Origin: Fretibacter sp964410285
GTDB lineage: Bacteria > Pseudomonadota > Alphaproteobacteria > Caulobacterales > Maricaulaceae
Direction: 5' to 3'
NCBI GenBank assembly: GCA_964410285.1
Contig: CAYPFR010000003.1
Location: forward strand, 1 to 64,000
Length of the DNA stretch: 64,000 nucleotides
Shown here: positions 1 to 8,430 of the stretch, piece by piece
How the letters are laid out: every line of letters starts with the position of its first letter
How positions within the stretch are numbered: the stretch's first letter is position 1
Translations under genes and position numbers: made by a program
Notes under the pieces: model-generated
The model's input: only the letters and a program-made list of their open reading frames with translations
The model's database searches: none
Told to the model about the DNA's origin: nothing

Positions 1-1499
1 TTCCGCACCTTACCAGACGCCGTCCGAGGCAAAGACAAATGAAACACAAAAACGCGGGGAACTTTGTAATTGGCCATTACCTCTCCACACCAAGACTTAA
101 GAGCGTCTGTATCAATTTCGCCCGATGATACGATATGTGCATGAGTGACTTCGCCCAATCGCGCATCGGGCTGACCGACAACGGCGGCATCTATGATCAG
201 CGGATGCTGAAGAAGGGCTTTTTCGACCTCGGCGGGGTACACATTAAAACCGCCGACAATCACCATGTCTTTCTTGCGGTCGGTGATTTTAATATAGCCG
301 CGCGCATCTTGCGTGGCGATATCGCCCGTTTTCAGCCAACCGCTTGGCGTAATGGCCTGCGCCGTGGCGGCTGGGTCATTTAAATAGCCCTGCATGACAT
401 TAAAGCCGCGCACCCAAATCTCGCCCGCCTCACCCGTGCCTACTTCATTGCCATTATCATCCATCAATCGCAGCTGCGTGCCGGGCAAAGGCCGCCCGCA
501 TGTGCTGGCAATGGTTTCAAAATCATCGCCTTTTTGGCAGAGCGAAACAACGCCCGTAGACTCCGTTAGTCCGTAGGCAGAGAAAACATCATCAATGCCT
601 AGGCCCTCATGCATGCGCCGAATGAGATCAACCGGAATCGTGGTGGCCCCCGTCGTGGCGACGCGTAGGCTGGAGATGTCATATTTTTCCAAATCGGCAT
701 GGGACAGCAGCGTTTGAAAAATTGTCGGCGCGCCGGGCATGACCGTGATTTTGTCTCGCTCTATACGCTCTAATACATTTTTAGGGTCGAAGATGGCTAG
801 CGGAAAAATCGCCGCGCCCCTAATCAGGCAGGAAAGCCAACCGGCCTTATAACCAAAGCTGTGGAAAAATGGATTAACGACAAGATAGCGGTCATTCTCA
901 TGCATACCAATGGCGGCGGTGAAGCTCTCAAAAACCTCTACATTTTGTTGGTGGGTGGTCATTGCGCCTTTAGGCGCACCGGTCGTGCCCGAGGTAAAGA
1001 TAATGTCCGAAATATCCCCACCTTTTGGCCCATAGCCTTCGGGGTTTTTGGAAGCGGGCCGCGATAAAAAGCGATCAAAGGCCGCGCGGCCTTCCCCGCG
1101 CTTCATGACAATCGTATATTCAAGCGCCGGCAAATCATGTCCCGATAGCATTGCCGGATAATCAAGATCCAAAAAGCCGCTCACGGTGAAAAGCAACTTA
1201 CACTCCGCGCGGCGCAATATGTCAGCCGCCTCCCCGCCTTTGTAGCGCGTATTGAGCGTGACCAATATAGCGCCAAGGCTCTGGCCCGCGAGGGCACAAA
1301 TAATCCACTCGGCGCAATTGGGCGCCCAAATCCCGAACCGGTCTTCCCGCTCAAGCCCCAAGGCGGACATCACCTCAGCGGCTTGTTTTACCAATTTCGT
1401 GAGTTCTCGGTAGCTGAGGGACCAAACGCCATCCTCTATTGCCAGAGCATTGGGCCTGGCAGCCGCTTGCCGGAATAATACGTGCGGGATAGTCGTCAT
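1..1499 (-). CDS. Acyl-CoA synthetase, AMP-forming (3' end outside window)
   Basis: Activates a carboxylic acid to its CoA thioester through an acyl-adenylate in the cytoplasm. My translation of the reverse strand starts MTTIPHVLFRQAAARPNAL, and carries the P-loop-like FTSGTTGAPKGAM, the AYGLTESTG motif, the GWLKTGDIA adenylate motif, and near the edge LPRTASGKV with the catalytic lysine of the C-terminal lid. About 499 codons are visible and only the last few residues are cut off by the window edge. ATG at 1499 is preceded by an AGAG-rich stretch. It diverges from the MFS permease at 1664, with an inverted repeat between them. It probably activates the substrate handled by the dehydrogenases downstream; chain length cannot be told. 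Confidence 0.93.
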   Translation of the reverse strand, partial: MTTIPHVLFRQAAARPNALAIEDGVWSLSYRELTKLVKQAAEVMSALGLEREDRFGIWAPNCAEWIICALAGQSLGAILVTLNTRYKGGEAADILRRAECKLLFTVSGFLDLDYPAMLSGHDLPALEYTIVMKRGEGRAAFDRFLSRPASKNPEGYGPKGGDISDIIFTSGTTGAPKGAMTTHQQNVEVFESFTAAIGMHENDRYLVVNPFFHSFGYKAGWLSCLIRGAAIFPLAIFDPKNVLERIERDKITVMPGAPTIFQTLLSHADLEKYDISSLRVATTGATTIPVDLIRRMHEGLGIDDVFSAYGLTESTGVVSLCQKGDDFETIASTCGRPLPGTQLRLMDDNGNEVGTGEAGEIWVRGFNVMQGYLNDPAATAQAITPSGWLKTGDIATQDARGYIKITDRKKDMVIVGGFNVYPAEVEKALLQHPLIIDAAVVGQPDARLGEVTHAHIVSSGEIDTDALKSWCGEVMANYKVPRVFVFHLSLPRTASGKVR

Positions 1500-1549
1500 T
1501 TCGTGGCTCTTTTTACGCAATCGGAGAGTTTGACTATACATAGAGATAA

Positions 1550-1585
1550 TTTTGCGCAACATAAGAGATATATAACTACGCAAAA
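1550..1585. promoter_or_regulatory. Inverted repeat in divergent promoter region
   Basis: TTTTGCG (1550-1556) and CGCAAAA (1579-1585) form a perfect 7-bp inverted repeat separated by 22 AT-rich bases, midway between the divergent acyl-CoA synthetase and MFS permease genes. Placement and symmetry suggest an operator for a dimeric regulator. A related ACGCAAATAAG string lies in the other divergent promoter of this cluster (about 9698-9708). No regulator gene is adjacent, so this is inference. Confidence 0.4.
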
Positions 1586-1663
1586 TAAGACCAGAAATTA
1601 TGCTTCTTTCGCATCTTGATAGCCCCTTGAAATATTCTGCCATCTCGTGCTGCGGGGCGAAAA

Positions 1664-2878
1664 ATGCGTAAATTTCAGGGCTGGCATGTTTTGGGCGCAA
1701 GCTTCACAACCGCCATGTTGATGGCAGGCGTTACCTTTTATTCCTTTCAGCATTTCGTGACCCCGATTGAAGCTGAATTTGGACTGGCCCGCGACCAAAC
1801 GAATATCGGCATGATGATCTTTTTACTTAGCGCGGCTATTTGGGCGGCAATTGTCGGTCGCACCCTGCGAAATCGCTCCCCAAGAGCCTATGCCTTCGCT
1901 GGCGTTATCAGTATTTCAGCCGGGTTTGTCGCTTTGTCATTTGCGGCCAGCCCGCTGCAAATGCTGCTGATCATTGCCTTGCCGATCGGGTTTGGGTTTA
2001 CCGCTTGCGGACCGTTTATTTCCAATGTTTTGACAACGAATTGGTTTTATGAAAAGCGCGGTCGCGCTCTTGGCATTGCCGCTGTTGCGACCTCAGCCGG
2101 CGGATTTTTGGTGCAGCCTATCTTCAGTCATCTCATTGACGCGCGCGGGTGGCGGGAGGCGACATGGATGATGGGCCTCTTGATTGGCGTCATCTCAATC
2201 CTGTTAATCGCCCGCTATTTCATTTCGCGCCCCGAAGACATAGGGCAGTTTCCAGACGGATATGCCTCGGCGGTTCCTCAAATCACCACCGCAAGCGAGC
2301 CGGGCAAGATCCTTAAGAATCGCGATTTTTGGGTTATATCGCTGGCCTGCGGCCTCCTGCTCGGGAGTGATCAGGCTTTGCTCGCCTCGTTAAAACCCTT
2401 TGGCGAGGGCCTTGGCTTTACCAATGCACAGGCAACATTGATCCCCACGGTTGTGGCCGGATCTGCAATTGCGGGTAAGCTTGCCGTGGGCTGGATGATT
2501 GACAGATTTGATAAGCGCTATGTCTTTGCATTGGTTTGTCTTGCAAATGTTGCCTTCCTCGCCGCGGCGGTTCTGGTACGGGATTTTGCCCTCTTGCTTA
2601 GCGTTGCCGCCATTGTTGGCATGGCGATAGGCGGCATTTATCCCGTTTGGACAGGGATTACTGCCGACACATTCGGCCGCGACAATTTTGCGCCGGCAAT
2701 TGGAATGATGAATCTCATTACAGTTTTATTCGCTATTGCGGCGCTCGGCTTTGTCGGCAACTCCTTCAAACAAAATCAGAATTATGACCACGCTTTCACC
2801 GCGCTTATCCCTGTGTCTATACTCGCGGCCCTCGTGATGTTTTTCGTTCGCACAAAGAGGCCCGCTCAGAATGGCTAA
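1664..2878 (+). CDS. MFS transporter
   Basis: Major facilitator superfamily permease of 404 residues with about twelve hydrophobic segments. The conserved loop appears as WMIDRFDKRY between helices 8 and 9. The N-terminus (MRKFQGWHVLGASFTTAM) and the central linker (FISRPEDIGQFPDG) resemble the monocarboxylate / oxalate-formate antiporter branch. Its end overlaps the crotonase gene at 2871 by 8 bp, so the two are cotranscribed and perhaps translationally coupled. In this cluster it most likely imports the organic acid that the divergent synthetase activates. The substrate is not determinable from sequence. Confidence 0.88.
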   Translation: MRKFQGWHVLGASFTTAMLMAGVTFYSFQHFVTPIEAEFGLARDQTNIGMMIFLLSAAIWAAIVGRTLRNRSPRAYAFAGVISISAGFVALSFAASPLQMLLIIALPIGFGFTACGPFISNVLTTNWFYEKRGRALGIAAVATSAGGFLVQPIFSHLIDARGWREATWMMGLLIGVISILLIARYFISRPEDIGQFPDGYASAVPQITTASEPGKILKNRDFWVISLACGLLLGSDQALLASLKPFGEGLGFTNAQATLIPTVVAGSAIAGKLAVGWMIDRFDKRYVFALVCLANVAFLAAAVLVRDFALLLSVAAIVGMAIGGIYPVWTGITADTFGRDNFAPAIGMMNLITVLFAIAALGFVGNSFKQNQNYDHAFTALIPVSILAALVMFFVRTKRPAQNG

Positions 2879-3698
2879 GACTATACTGACCCAAAGCTCG
2901 GAGAAAATCCTGACAATTACGCTCAACCGTCCCGCGCGGCTCAATGCGCTTAGCCCCACTATGTTGGCGGAGATCAAAACGGCGCTGGACGGCGCGGCCG
3001 TAGACGAGACGATTTCCGTGGTGGTTATCCGCGCGGCAGGAAAGACTTTTTGCGCCGGATATGATCTTAATGAGGCGGATTGGATCACCTCCCAATACCC
3101 GGCCAATTACCCGCAGGGCGTCGAGATAGAGACAGACAAAAGGGATATTGCCGCCCTATTAGATTACTGGCTAGAAATGCGTGGTTTTCCTAAACCGATT
3201 ATCTGCCAAGTACAGGGCGCATGCCTGTCCGGCGCTGGCGAGCTTTTGGCCGCTTGCGATCTTGTGGTGGCGTCCGAAAATGCCGTTTTCGGTCATCCCG
3301 CCGCGCGAGACCTTGGGATTCCGCCGACCGTCTTTTTCTGGCCCTATCTGCTAGGGATGCGAAAGACCAAAGAAATGCTGTTTACGGCAGGAAATATGAG
3401 CGCCAATGAGGCCGAAAAACGCGGCCTTATCAATGCAGTCGCGCCGGAAGATGAACTAGAAAAAACGACCCGAGCCCTTGCGCTTGATATTGCTAAAACT
3501 CCAGTTGCTCACCTGATAATCTTAAAGCAAGCCGCGAATAATTTTTATGATAATATGGGGCTTGAAAAAAGCACGCGTCAGGCCTCTGATCTTGATGCTG
3601 AATTTCACCAAAGCCCGACCTTCTTGGCTTTCTTTAAACGCGTAAAAGACAAAGGTATGAAAGCCGCCCTTGCACGGCGGGCCAAATTATTTGGATAG
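2871..3698 (+). CDS. Crotonase-fold protein (enoyl-CoA hydratase/isomerase family)
   Basis: 275 residues with the crotonase fold: the oxyanion-hole segment FCAGYDL (residues 60-66) and GACLSGAGELLAACD (116-130). Glu124 aligns with the first catalytic glutamate of enoyl-CoA hydratase. The second, normally in FGQPE, is replaced (FGHPA, Ala144), so classical hydration is doubtful. An isomerase, a hydrolase or a specialised hydratase are alternatives. ATG lies inside the end of the MFS gene. It is the only crotonase in this catabolic cluster, and would act on an unsaturated acyl-CoA made by the dehydrogenases. Confidence 0.88.
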   Translation: MAKTILTQSSEKILTITLNRPARLNALSPTMLAEIKTALDGAAVDETISVVVIRAAGKTFCAGYDLNEADWITSQYPANYPQGVEIETDKRDIAALLDYWLEMRGFPKPIICQVQGACLSGAGELLAACDLVVASENAVFGHPAARDLGIPPTVFFWPYLLGMRKTKEMLFTAGNMSANEAEKRGLINAVAPEDELEKTTRALALDIAKTPVAHLIILKQAANNFYDNMGLEKSTRQASDLDAEFHQSPTFLAFFKRVKDKGMKAALARRAKLFG

Positions 3699-3749
3699 GA
3701 TACACCGCTGTTAATGTCGCGCCACGGATCAATGCCGCTAACGCCGGCT

Positions 3750-4796
3750 TCATTCATAATCGATATAGCCGTCGGGGCCTGGCGTATACATTTTTGCGTA
3801 ATCAGGCCGGCGCAACTCCGCCCCGGATTTAAATTTATCAGGTAAATCAGGATTAGCAATAAAGGGGCGTCCAAAACTGATCGCCGCGGCGAGGCCTAGA
3901 TCAATTGCGCGGTTTCCGTTGTCTAAACCGTAGCTGTCATTAAGGATGACCGCGCCGTCAAATTCTTTAGAAAGTTCTATATTGTCCACGCCCGCTTTCA
4001 TGCGAATGACATGAAGATAGGCTAGCCCCATTGGGTTTATCGCCTTGATCAATGCGCGATAAGTTTCCTCAGGATCATCATCATGCAAATCATTGAAAGG
4101 ATTGCCAGGACAGATACGAATACCCACGCGCCCTGCCCCCGCCGCAGCGATCAGGACCTGCAAAACCTCAAGGACAAAACGCAGCCGGTTTTCAAGACTG
4201 CCGCCATAGCGATCGCTGCGCTTATTCGTGCCCGTGGAGAGGAATTGCGCGGGCAGATATCCGCTGGTGCAATGTAGCTCCACACCGTCACAACCCGCAT
4301 CAACCGCATTTTTCGCCGCCTTTCCGTAATCGGCAATAGTCTGCGCTATATCTGCCGCGCTCATGTCTTCGGGAACATCAAAAGCCGTCATGCCCACTGC
4401 GTCTGTGAACATTTCACCTTCGGCCTGCAAAGCAGAGGGCGCGAGGGTGCGCGCCGTTTCAGCTTTGTTGTGGCGGGAGGCTATTCGGCCGCAATGCATG
4501 AGCTGCATGACGATTTTGCTACCCTTTTCATGCACCGCCCGCGTGACTAATTCCCAGCCCCTAATTTGGGCCGGCGTGACGATACCGGGCGTGCGTACGT
4601 ACCCCTTGCCATCAAAACTAGGGTAAACGCCTTCGGTAATCACCAGGCCTGCGCCGGAGCGCTGCCCATAATAAAGCGCATTCATAGCGCTAGGCGCATC
4701 ATTCTCATCGGCGCGAGAGCGCGTCATCGGCGCAAGAACAATACGGTTATGGCACGTGATCTCGCCAAGCTTCACAGGGTCAAAAAGCGTCGGCAT
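3750..4796 (-). CDS. NADH:flavin oxidoreductase, Old Yellow Enzyme family
   Basis: FMN-dependent TIM-barrel ene-reductase of 348 residues. Family landmarks: the N-terminal NRIVLAPMTRSRA, MQLMHCGR around residue 100, and SDRYGGSLENRLRF around 194-207. The usual substrate-binding H-x-x-N/H pair reads H175-C-T-S178 followed by Gly-Tyr180, so the second ligand is serine rather than Asn or His. The general acid tyrosine is kept. Such enzymes reduce activated C=C bonds of enals, enones or nitro compounds. Its ATG overlaps the TAA of the SnoaL-like gene by one base (TAATG), so the two are coupled. An unusual substrate is possible. Confidence 0.9.
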   Translation of the reverse strand: MPTLFDPVKLGEITCHNRIVLAPMTRSRADENDAPSAMNALYYGQRSGAGLVITEGVYPSFDGKGYVRTPGIVTPAQIRGWELVTRAVHEKGSKIVMQLMHCGRIASRHNKAETARTLAPSALQAEGEMFTDAVGMTAFDVPEDMSAADIAQTIADYGKAAKNAVDAGCDGVELHCTSGYLPAQFLSTGTNKRSDRYGGSLENRLRFVLEVLQVLIAAAGAGRVGIRICPGNPFNDLHDDDPEETYRALIKAINPMGLAYLHVIRMKAGVDNIELSKEFDGAVILNDSYGLDNGNRAIDLGLAAAISFGRPFIANPDLPDKFKSGAELRRPDYAKMYTPGPDGYIDYE

Positions 4797-5449
4797 TACT
4801 TGACCCTGATCTTGGGGTCTGGGTGATCGCCGCGCATGGTTTTCAAAAACTCTCCGATCGGCGCAGGTGCAGCAACCTCGGGAGTTTGTTCATCTTTTGG
4901 TGAGTGTTTCCAAAAATGTTCCCAGCTTGGAAAAAGTTTGTGATAGGCCCCCTCATAGGGCTCCCTGTCAGGCCAGCGCATTTTCAACTCCCCAATCGGC
5001 GGACGGTTAAGATCGCTAGCATACCAATAGCAAGGCAAGCGGCGGCGAAAATACCAAACCCCGTCTACCCGTTCATAATTATCCCAATAGAGCATCTGCA
5101 TGATTACCCAATCCGCGTCGCCGTCTTCTCGCGGGGTTTCGTGTTCGTTTTTAGAATAGACAACGCCGTGGGCCTGATCTGGGCTATCAAATTCAATCAC
5201 ATGATTTCCAATGTGGTGGGATGTGCCGGTGAATTGTTCTCGCATCATTTGATCAAGCCAGCGTTTGAGCGCGGGCCGCCCGCTCTCCTCGCGGCTGACG
5301 CGTATGTCCTCGCAAAACAAATTCACATGGGCATCCACATCGCGCATATCCAAAGATAGCGCATATTTCGACGCAAGCTGCCGGATGGCATCAAGGCTCT
5401 CGAGCCGGTCTATGCGGGACTCTAATGTTGCTTTTGCTCCCTTGGTCAT
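4796..5449 (-). CDS. SnoaL-like / NTF2-fold protein
   Basis: 217 residues. The N-terminal half, LESLDAIRQLASKYALSLD then MRDVDAHVNLFCEDIRV, is the typical opening of the SnoaL_4 family (small alpha/beta cone proteins related to ring-hydroxylating dioxygenase beta subunits, steroid isomerases and dehydratases). The C-terminal 60 residues are a proline- and tryptophan-rich extension beyond the usual 130-150-residue domain. It is the first gene of a coupled pair with the OYE-like reductase. It may be an isomerase, dehydratase or accessory protein for the cluster's substrate; catalytic residues cannot be assigned with confidence. Confidence 0.75.
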   Translation of the reverse strand: MTKGAKATLESRIDRLESLDAIRQLASKYALSLDMRDVDAHVNLFCEDIRVSREESGRPALKRWLDQMMREQFTGTSHHIGNHVIEFDSPDQAHGVVYSKNEHETPREDGDADWVIMQMLYWDNYERVDGVWYFRRRLPCYWYASDLNRPPIGELKMRWPDREPYEGAYHKLFPSWEHFWKHSPKDEQTPEVAAPAPIGEFLKTMRGDHPDPKIRVK

Positions 5450-5570
5450 TGGAGCAATATGTCACATAAATTACGCATTTCTAGCAATTTTTGGGCGCAA
5501 ATCGGCTTTGCCATTTGGGGTTGCCACCAAATGCATGCAGCTAAGCGGCTCCCAAGGCTAATGAGCAAGC

Positions 5571-5855
5571 CTAAATAGCGTCGTAAATTTGAACGTCTGG
5601 CGCGGCGGCAAGACAGGCCCCAAGAAGCGGCTGCGCGGCCTTGAAATACTCTGTCTGGCCATGCGCGGCCAAAGCCTCTTGATCGACATATTTTTCCATG
5701 AACACATAGCTATTGCCTTCTTTGGCTTTGAATAACTCATAAAGCATGCAGCCATCTTCATTGGCATTCACCTTCTTTATGAGGGCCGCGGCGTGCTCAC
5801 GAAAAGCCGCGTCCATATCTGGTTTCACGTCAAGTTTTGCAATAACGCCGATCAT
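5571..5855 (-). CDS. Antibiotic biosynthesis monooxygenase (ABM) domain protein
   Basis: 94-residue ferredoxin-like alpha/beta-barrel protein. MIGVIAKLDVKPDMDAAFRE, then EDGCMLYELFKA, FMEKYVDQEALAAHGQTEYF match the ABM / YgiN-type quinol monooxygenase family, which works as a small cofactor-free dimer. Length equals that of the family. It lies between the SnoaL-like gene and yceI on the same strand with about 100-bp gaps. A quinone- or phenol-oxidising role is typical of the family, but many members have unknown substrates. Confidence 0.82.
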   Translation of the reverse strand: MIGVIAKLDVKPDMDAAFREHAAALIKKVNANEDGCMLYELFKAKEGNSYVFMEKYVDQEALAAHGQTEYFKAAQPLLGACLAAAPDVQIYDAI

Positions 5856-5955
5856 AAGGCTCTCCTGGGTATTTTAGCTTCGGCCCTTAGCGTGCATGGG
5901 GGCGCGGGGTTTGTCATCCATTGAAAAAGGACGACTGGCATGCGTATTTGAAGGC

Positions 5956-6612
5956 CTATTTTTCGGCCATTATATCAACATTGACGTTGACGCCAAATTT
6001 CACCCAGTCTTCGCTGGCAAAATCGGCCCCTTCCCCGACGTTAAAGTTCATGCGCGAGAATGATGTTGATCCCTTCGCATGCGCAGTGTCGCCGTCGATC
6101 GTCAAGGCAAAAGCGAGATCCACCGGTTTTGAACCCCCCTTGATCGTTAAATCACCCGCCGCCACATAAGTGCCGCTATCCTCGCGTCTTACCATTTTGG
6201 AGCTAAAGACGGCGTAGGGATGCAGCGCAGTGTGAAACCAGTCCTTAGTGAGCAAATTCGCGCGCACATCATCATCCTTGGCGGCCACAGAGGTGAGGTC
6301 AATCACAGCGTGAATTTCTGCGGTCGCCAGCGCATCCGGGTCTAGTTTTATCGCGGTTTGAAAACGGGTAAACTCGCCGGTGAAATCTCCATTGAAATAG
6401 GCGTCAAATGTCAGCGTGCTATTTTGCGCGTCCATCGTCCATACATCGGCGCCCGTCAAGACCGGCAATTGCGTATTCAGCTTGGCCATATCTCCGGCGC
6501 TTGGCACTTCGGCCGTTGTCGGCGCGGCGGCGCTCTCATTGGCCCCGCAAGCGCTAAGCGCCAAGGCCGCCAGCGACAAAGCCGCGATAGATAAACGGGA
6601 AATTCGTGTCAT
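5956..6612 (-). CDS. YceI-family lipoprotein
   Basis: 218 residues. The signal peptide ends in the lipobox LSAC (Cys22), so the protein should be lipid-anchored on the periplasmic face. Residues from about 55 onward form the YceI lipocalin-like domain (WTMDAQNSTLTFDAYFNG, KPVDLAFALTIDGD, MNFNVGEGADFASEDWVKFG), known to bind polyisoprenoid chains. It lies 7 bp after the cytochrome b561 gene, the common yceJ-yceI pairing. Its isoprenoid-binding fold is notable beside an AtuA-type gene, but that link is only suggestive. Confidence 0.93.
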   Translation of the reverse strand: MTRISRLSIAALSLAALALSACGANESAAAPTTAEVPSAGDMAKLNTQLPVLTGADVWTMDAQNSTLTFDAYFNGDFTGEFTRFQTAIKLDPDALATAEIHAVIDLTSVAAKDDDVRANLLTKDWFHTALHPYAVFSSKMVRREDSGTYVAAGDLTIKGGSKPVDLAFALTIDGDTAHAKGSTSFSRMNFNVGEGADFASEDWVKFGVNVNVDIMAEK

Positions 6613-6619
6613 AAGAACC

Positions 6620-7192
6620 TCATTTGGGTTGTTTTTGCTTAAGCCATGGCAGCATGTGAATGAGTACGCGGTCGCGATCTATGAAATGATGTTTCAGCGC
6701 CGCGCTTATATGCAATATGAGTAAAAGAATAAATCCAAACGCCATATATTCATGCACATTGGCAAGGAATTTCGCCGCCGCCTCACCGCGCTCAATCCCG
6801 GGCAGGTCGGGGACGCGCAGGCTTTTGAAAATCTTGGTGGTAATGCGCGCCGTAGATGCAGACACGAGAGCCCATCCCGCCAGCGGCGTGCCAATCATCA
6901 GCACATAAAAACTCACGTGACTAAATTTGGCAGCAAAGCGCTCATAGGGTTTCATCGTGCTCGGCAGCGCCGGCGGCTTATAGGTCATCCGCCAGAGAAG
7001 TCGCAGGAGCGACAACCCTAAAATGACAAAACCAAATGATTTATGGAGCTGGAAAATTTCAAACTTCAGCGGCGCGGGGTCTAGGGCCATCATGATCTTA
7101 CCGCCAATCAATTGCCCAATAATCAAGAACGCAAGGCTCCAATGCAGCCATCTTGCTACGCGGTTATAATGCTCTGCTGTTGGGGCGGCCAT
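6620..7192 (-). CDS. Cytochrome b561 family protein
   Basis: 190 residues from ATG 7192 (an in-frame TTG at 7222 would add ten residues but lacks a ribosome site). Four hydrophobic helices carry histidines for two b hemes: RVARWLHWSLAF, QLHKSFGFV, FSHVSFYVLM and a distal NVHEYMAFGF / LILHISAALKHH. It is an inner-membrane electron carrier, probably passing electrons from the quinone pool to a periplasmic partner. The pairing with yceI directly downstream is widespread in proteobacteria. Confidence 0.9.
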   Translation of the reverse strand: MAAPTAEHYNRVARWLHWSLAFLIIGQLIGGKIMMALDPAPLKFEIFQLHKSFGFVILGLSLLRLLWRMTYKPPALPSTMKPYERFAAKFSHVSFYVLMIGTPLAGWALVSASTARITTKIFKSLRVPDLPGIERGEAAAKFLANVHEYMAFGFILLLILHISAALKHHFIDRDRVLIHMLPWLKQKQPK

Positions 7193-7306
7193 GAAACACC
7201 ATAATGCCGGGATGATCGGCAAGGCAAGTCTTATGCCTTCAAAAATATAGCCTCTCCCCCTCAGAAATAAAGCCTATCCCATCAGCGCTAGGCGCCGCGC
7301 GGAGCG

Positions 7307-8428
7307 TCAGAGCAGCAAGTCCGCCAGCTTTTGTTTATGGTAGTGTCCGTCGCCATACTGAGATGTCAGGAAAATCGCACGCCTGCGATAAAGCTGCGCA
7401 TCGCAGTCATAAGTAAAACCAAACCCGCCATGAAATTGTATCGCCCGGTCGGCAGCATATGACAGTGCCTTATCAGCTTGCGCGGCCGCCATGCGGGTCG
7501 CAACTTCGCCCTCACCTTGCTTCCCAAAACTAAAAGCGGCCGCATAAAGCAGCGATCTTGATTTTTGATACTCGACAAAAGCATCTACAATGGGATGTTT
7601 CAGCGCCTGAAAGCTGCCGATTAACTTCCCAAATTGTTTGCGTGTTCCAAGATATTCTACCGTGTAATCAATGCAGCTTTGACAAGCGCCTGTCATTTCA
7701 GCGGCGGATAGCAAATTAGCCGAAAGATGAATATGGGATAACGCGGCCGGCGTTGTCTCCCCATCAAGCAAATCCTCGTCTCGAATTTTTACCCCTTCAA
7801 GGTCAAGCTCATATCCCCGCTTGGTCTCGTCAATCAAAACCTCGCGGCGAAAGGCATGTTTGCGAATATCATCCGTTTTGACAATCGCTAGGCGGGGTTC
7901 CCCCGCAATCCTGACAGACATGATCAGAAACTTCGCTGCGAGTGCGTCCATGACGAGGACCTTTTGGCCCGATAATATATAGCCATCTGTATCCGGCTTG
8001 GCGCTGGCCGAAATATTCGCCAGTTCCCAATCCCCATTCTTTTCAAAGAGCGCAAGACTCGCCGCAGCGCCGCCCGCAATTGCCGCGAGCCACTTTTTCT
8101 TTTGCGCTTGCGTCCCCGCGGCAATCAAAGCCTGCGCCGCTAGCACGCTCGCTGCATAAGGCGTGTGGAGCATGCGCCGGCCCATTTGTTCTGAAATTGC
8201 AACAGCTTCGGTAAGCGTGAGGCCAAGCCCGCCATATTCCTCTGGAATAGTAACCCCGAGCCACCCTAGCGCGGCAATCTCTTGCCAGACAGCCGCATCA
8301 AATCCTGTCTCTGATGTCATGAGGGCGCGCACATTTTCCATGGAGGAACGCTCTCGGCAGAACCGTTCGGCCGCTTCCAAAATATCTATCTGAGCATCAG
8401 AGATGCCAATCTGTCCAAAACCCTGCAT
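7307..8428 (-). CDS. Acyl-CoA dehydrogenase, smaller partner of a tandem pair
   Basis: 373 residues from ATG 8428, two bases after the stop of the upstream dehydrogenase (a TTG at 8434 would give a TTGA overlap). Domains: the N-terminal helical part with LGWLGVTIPEEYGGLGL, a divergent middle beta-domain, and a C-terminal FAD-contacting IQFHGGFGFTYDCDAQLYRRRA. The middle domain lacks the usual TEP-x-x-GSD motif seen in its neighbour. Tandem acyl-CoA dehydrogenases with one divergent subunit recall the heteromeric FadE/ChsE-type enzymes acting on steroid or branched side chains. I infer a heteromer with 8431-9630. Confidence 0.87.
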   Translation of the reverse strand: MQGFGQIGISDAQIDILEAAERFCRERSSMENVRALMTSETGFDAAVWQEIAALGWLGVTIPEEYGGLGLTLTEAVAISEQMGRRMLHTPYAASVLAAQALIAAGTQAQKKKWLAAIAGGAAASLALFEKNGDWELANISASAKPDTDGYILSGQKVLVMDALAAKFLIMSVRIAGEPRLAIVKTDDIRKHAFRREVLIDETKRGYELDLEGVKIRDEDLLDGETTPAALSHIHLSANLLSAAEMTGACQSCIDYTVEYLGTRKQFGKLIGSFQALKHPIVDAFVEYQKSRSLLYAAAFSFGKQGEGEVATRMAAAQADKALSYAADRAIQFHGGFGFTYDCDAQLYRRRAIFLTSQYGDGHYHKQKLADLLL

Positions 8429-8430
8429 GA

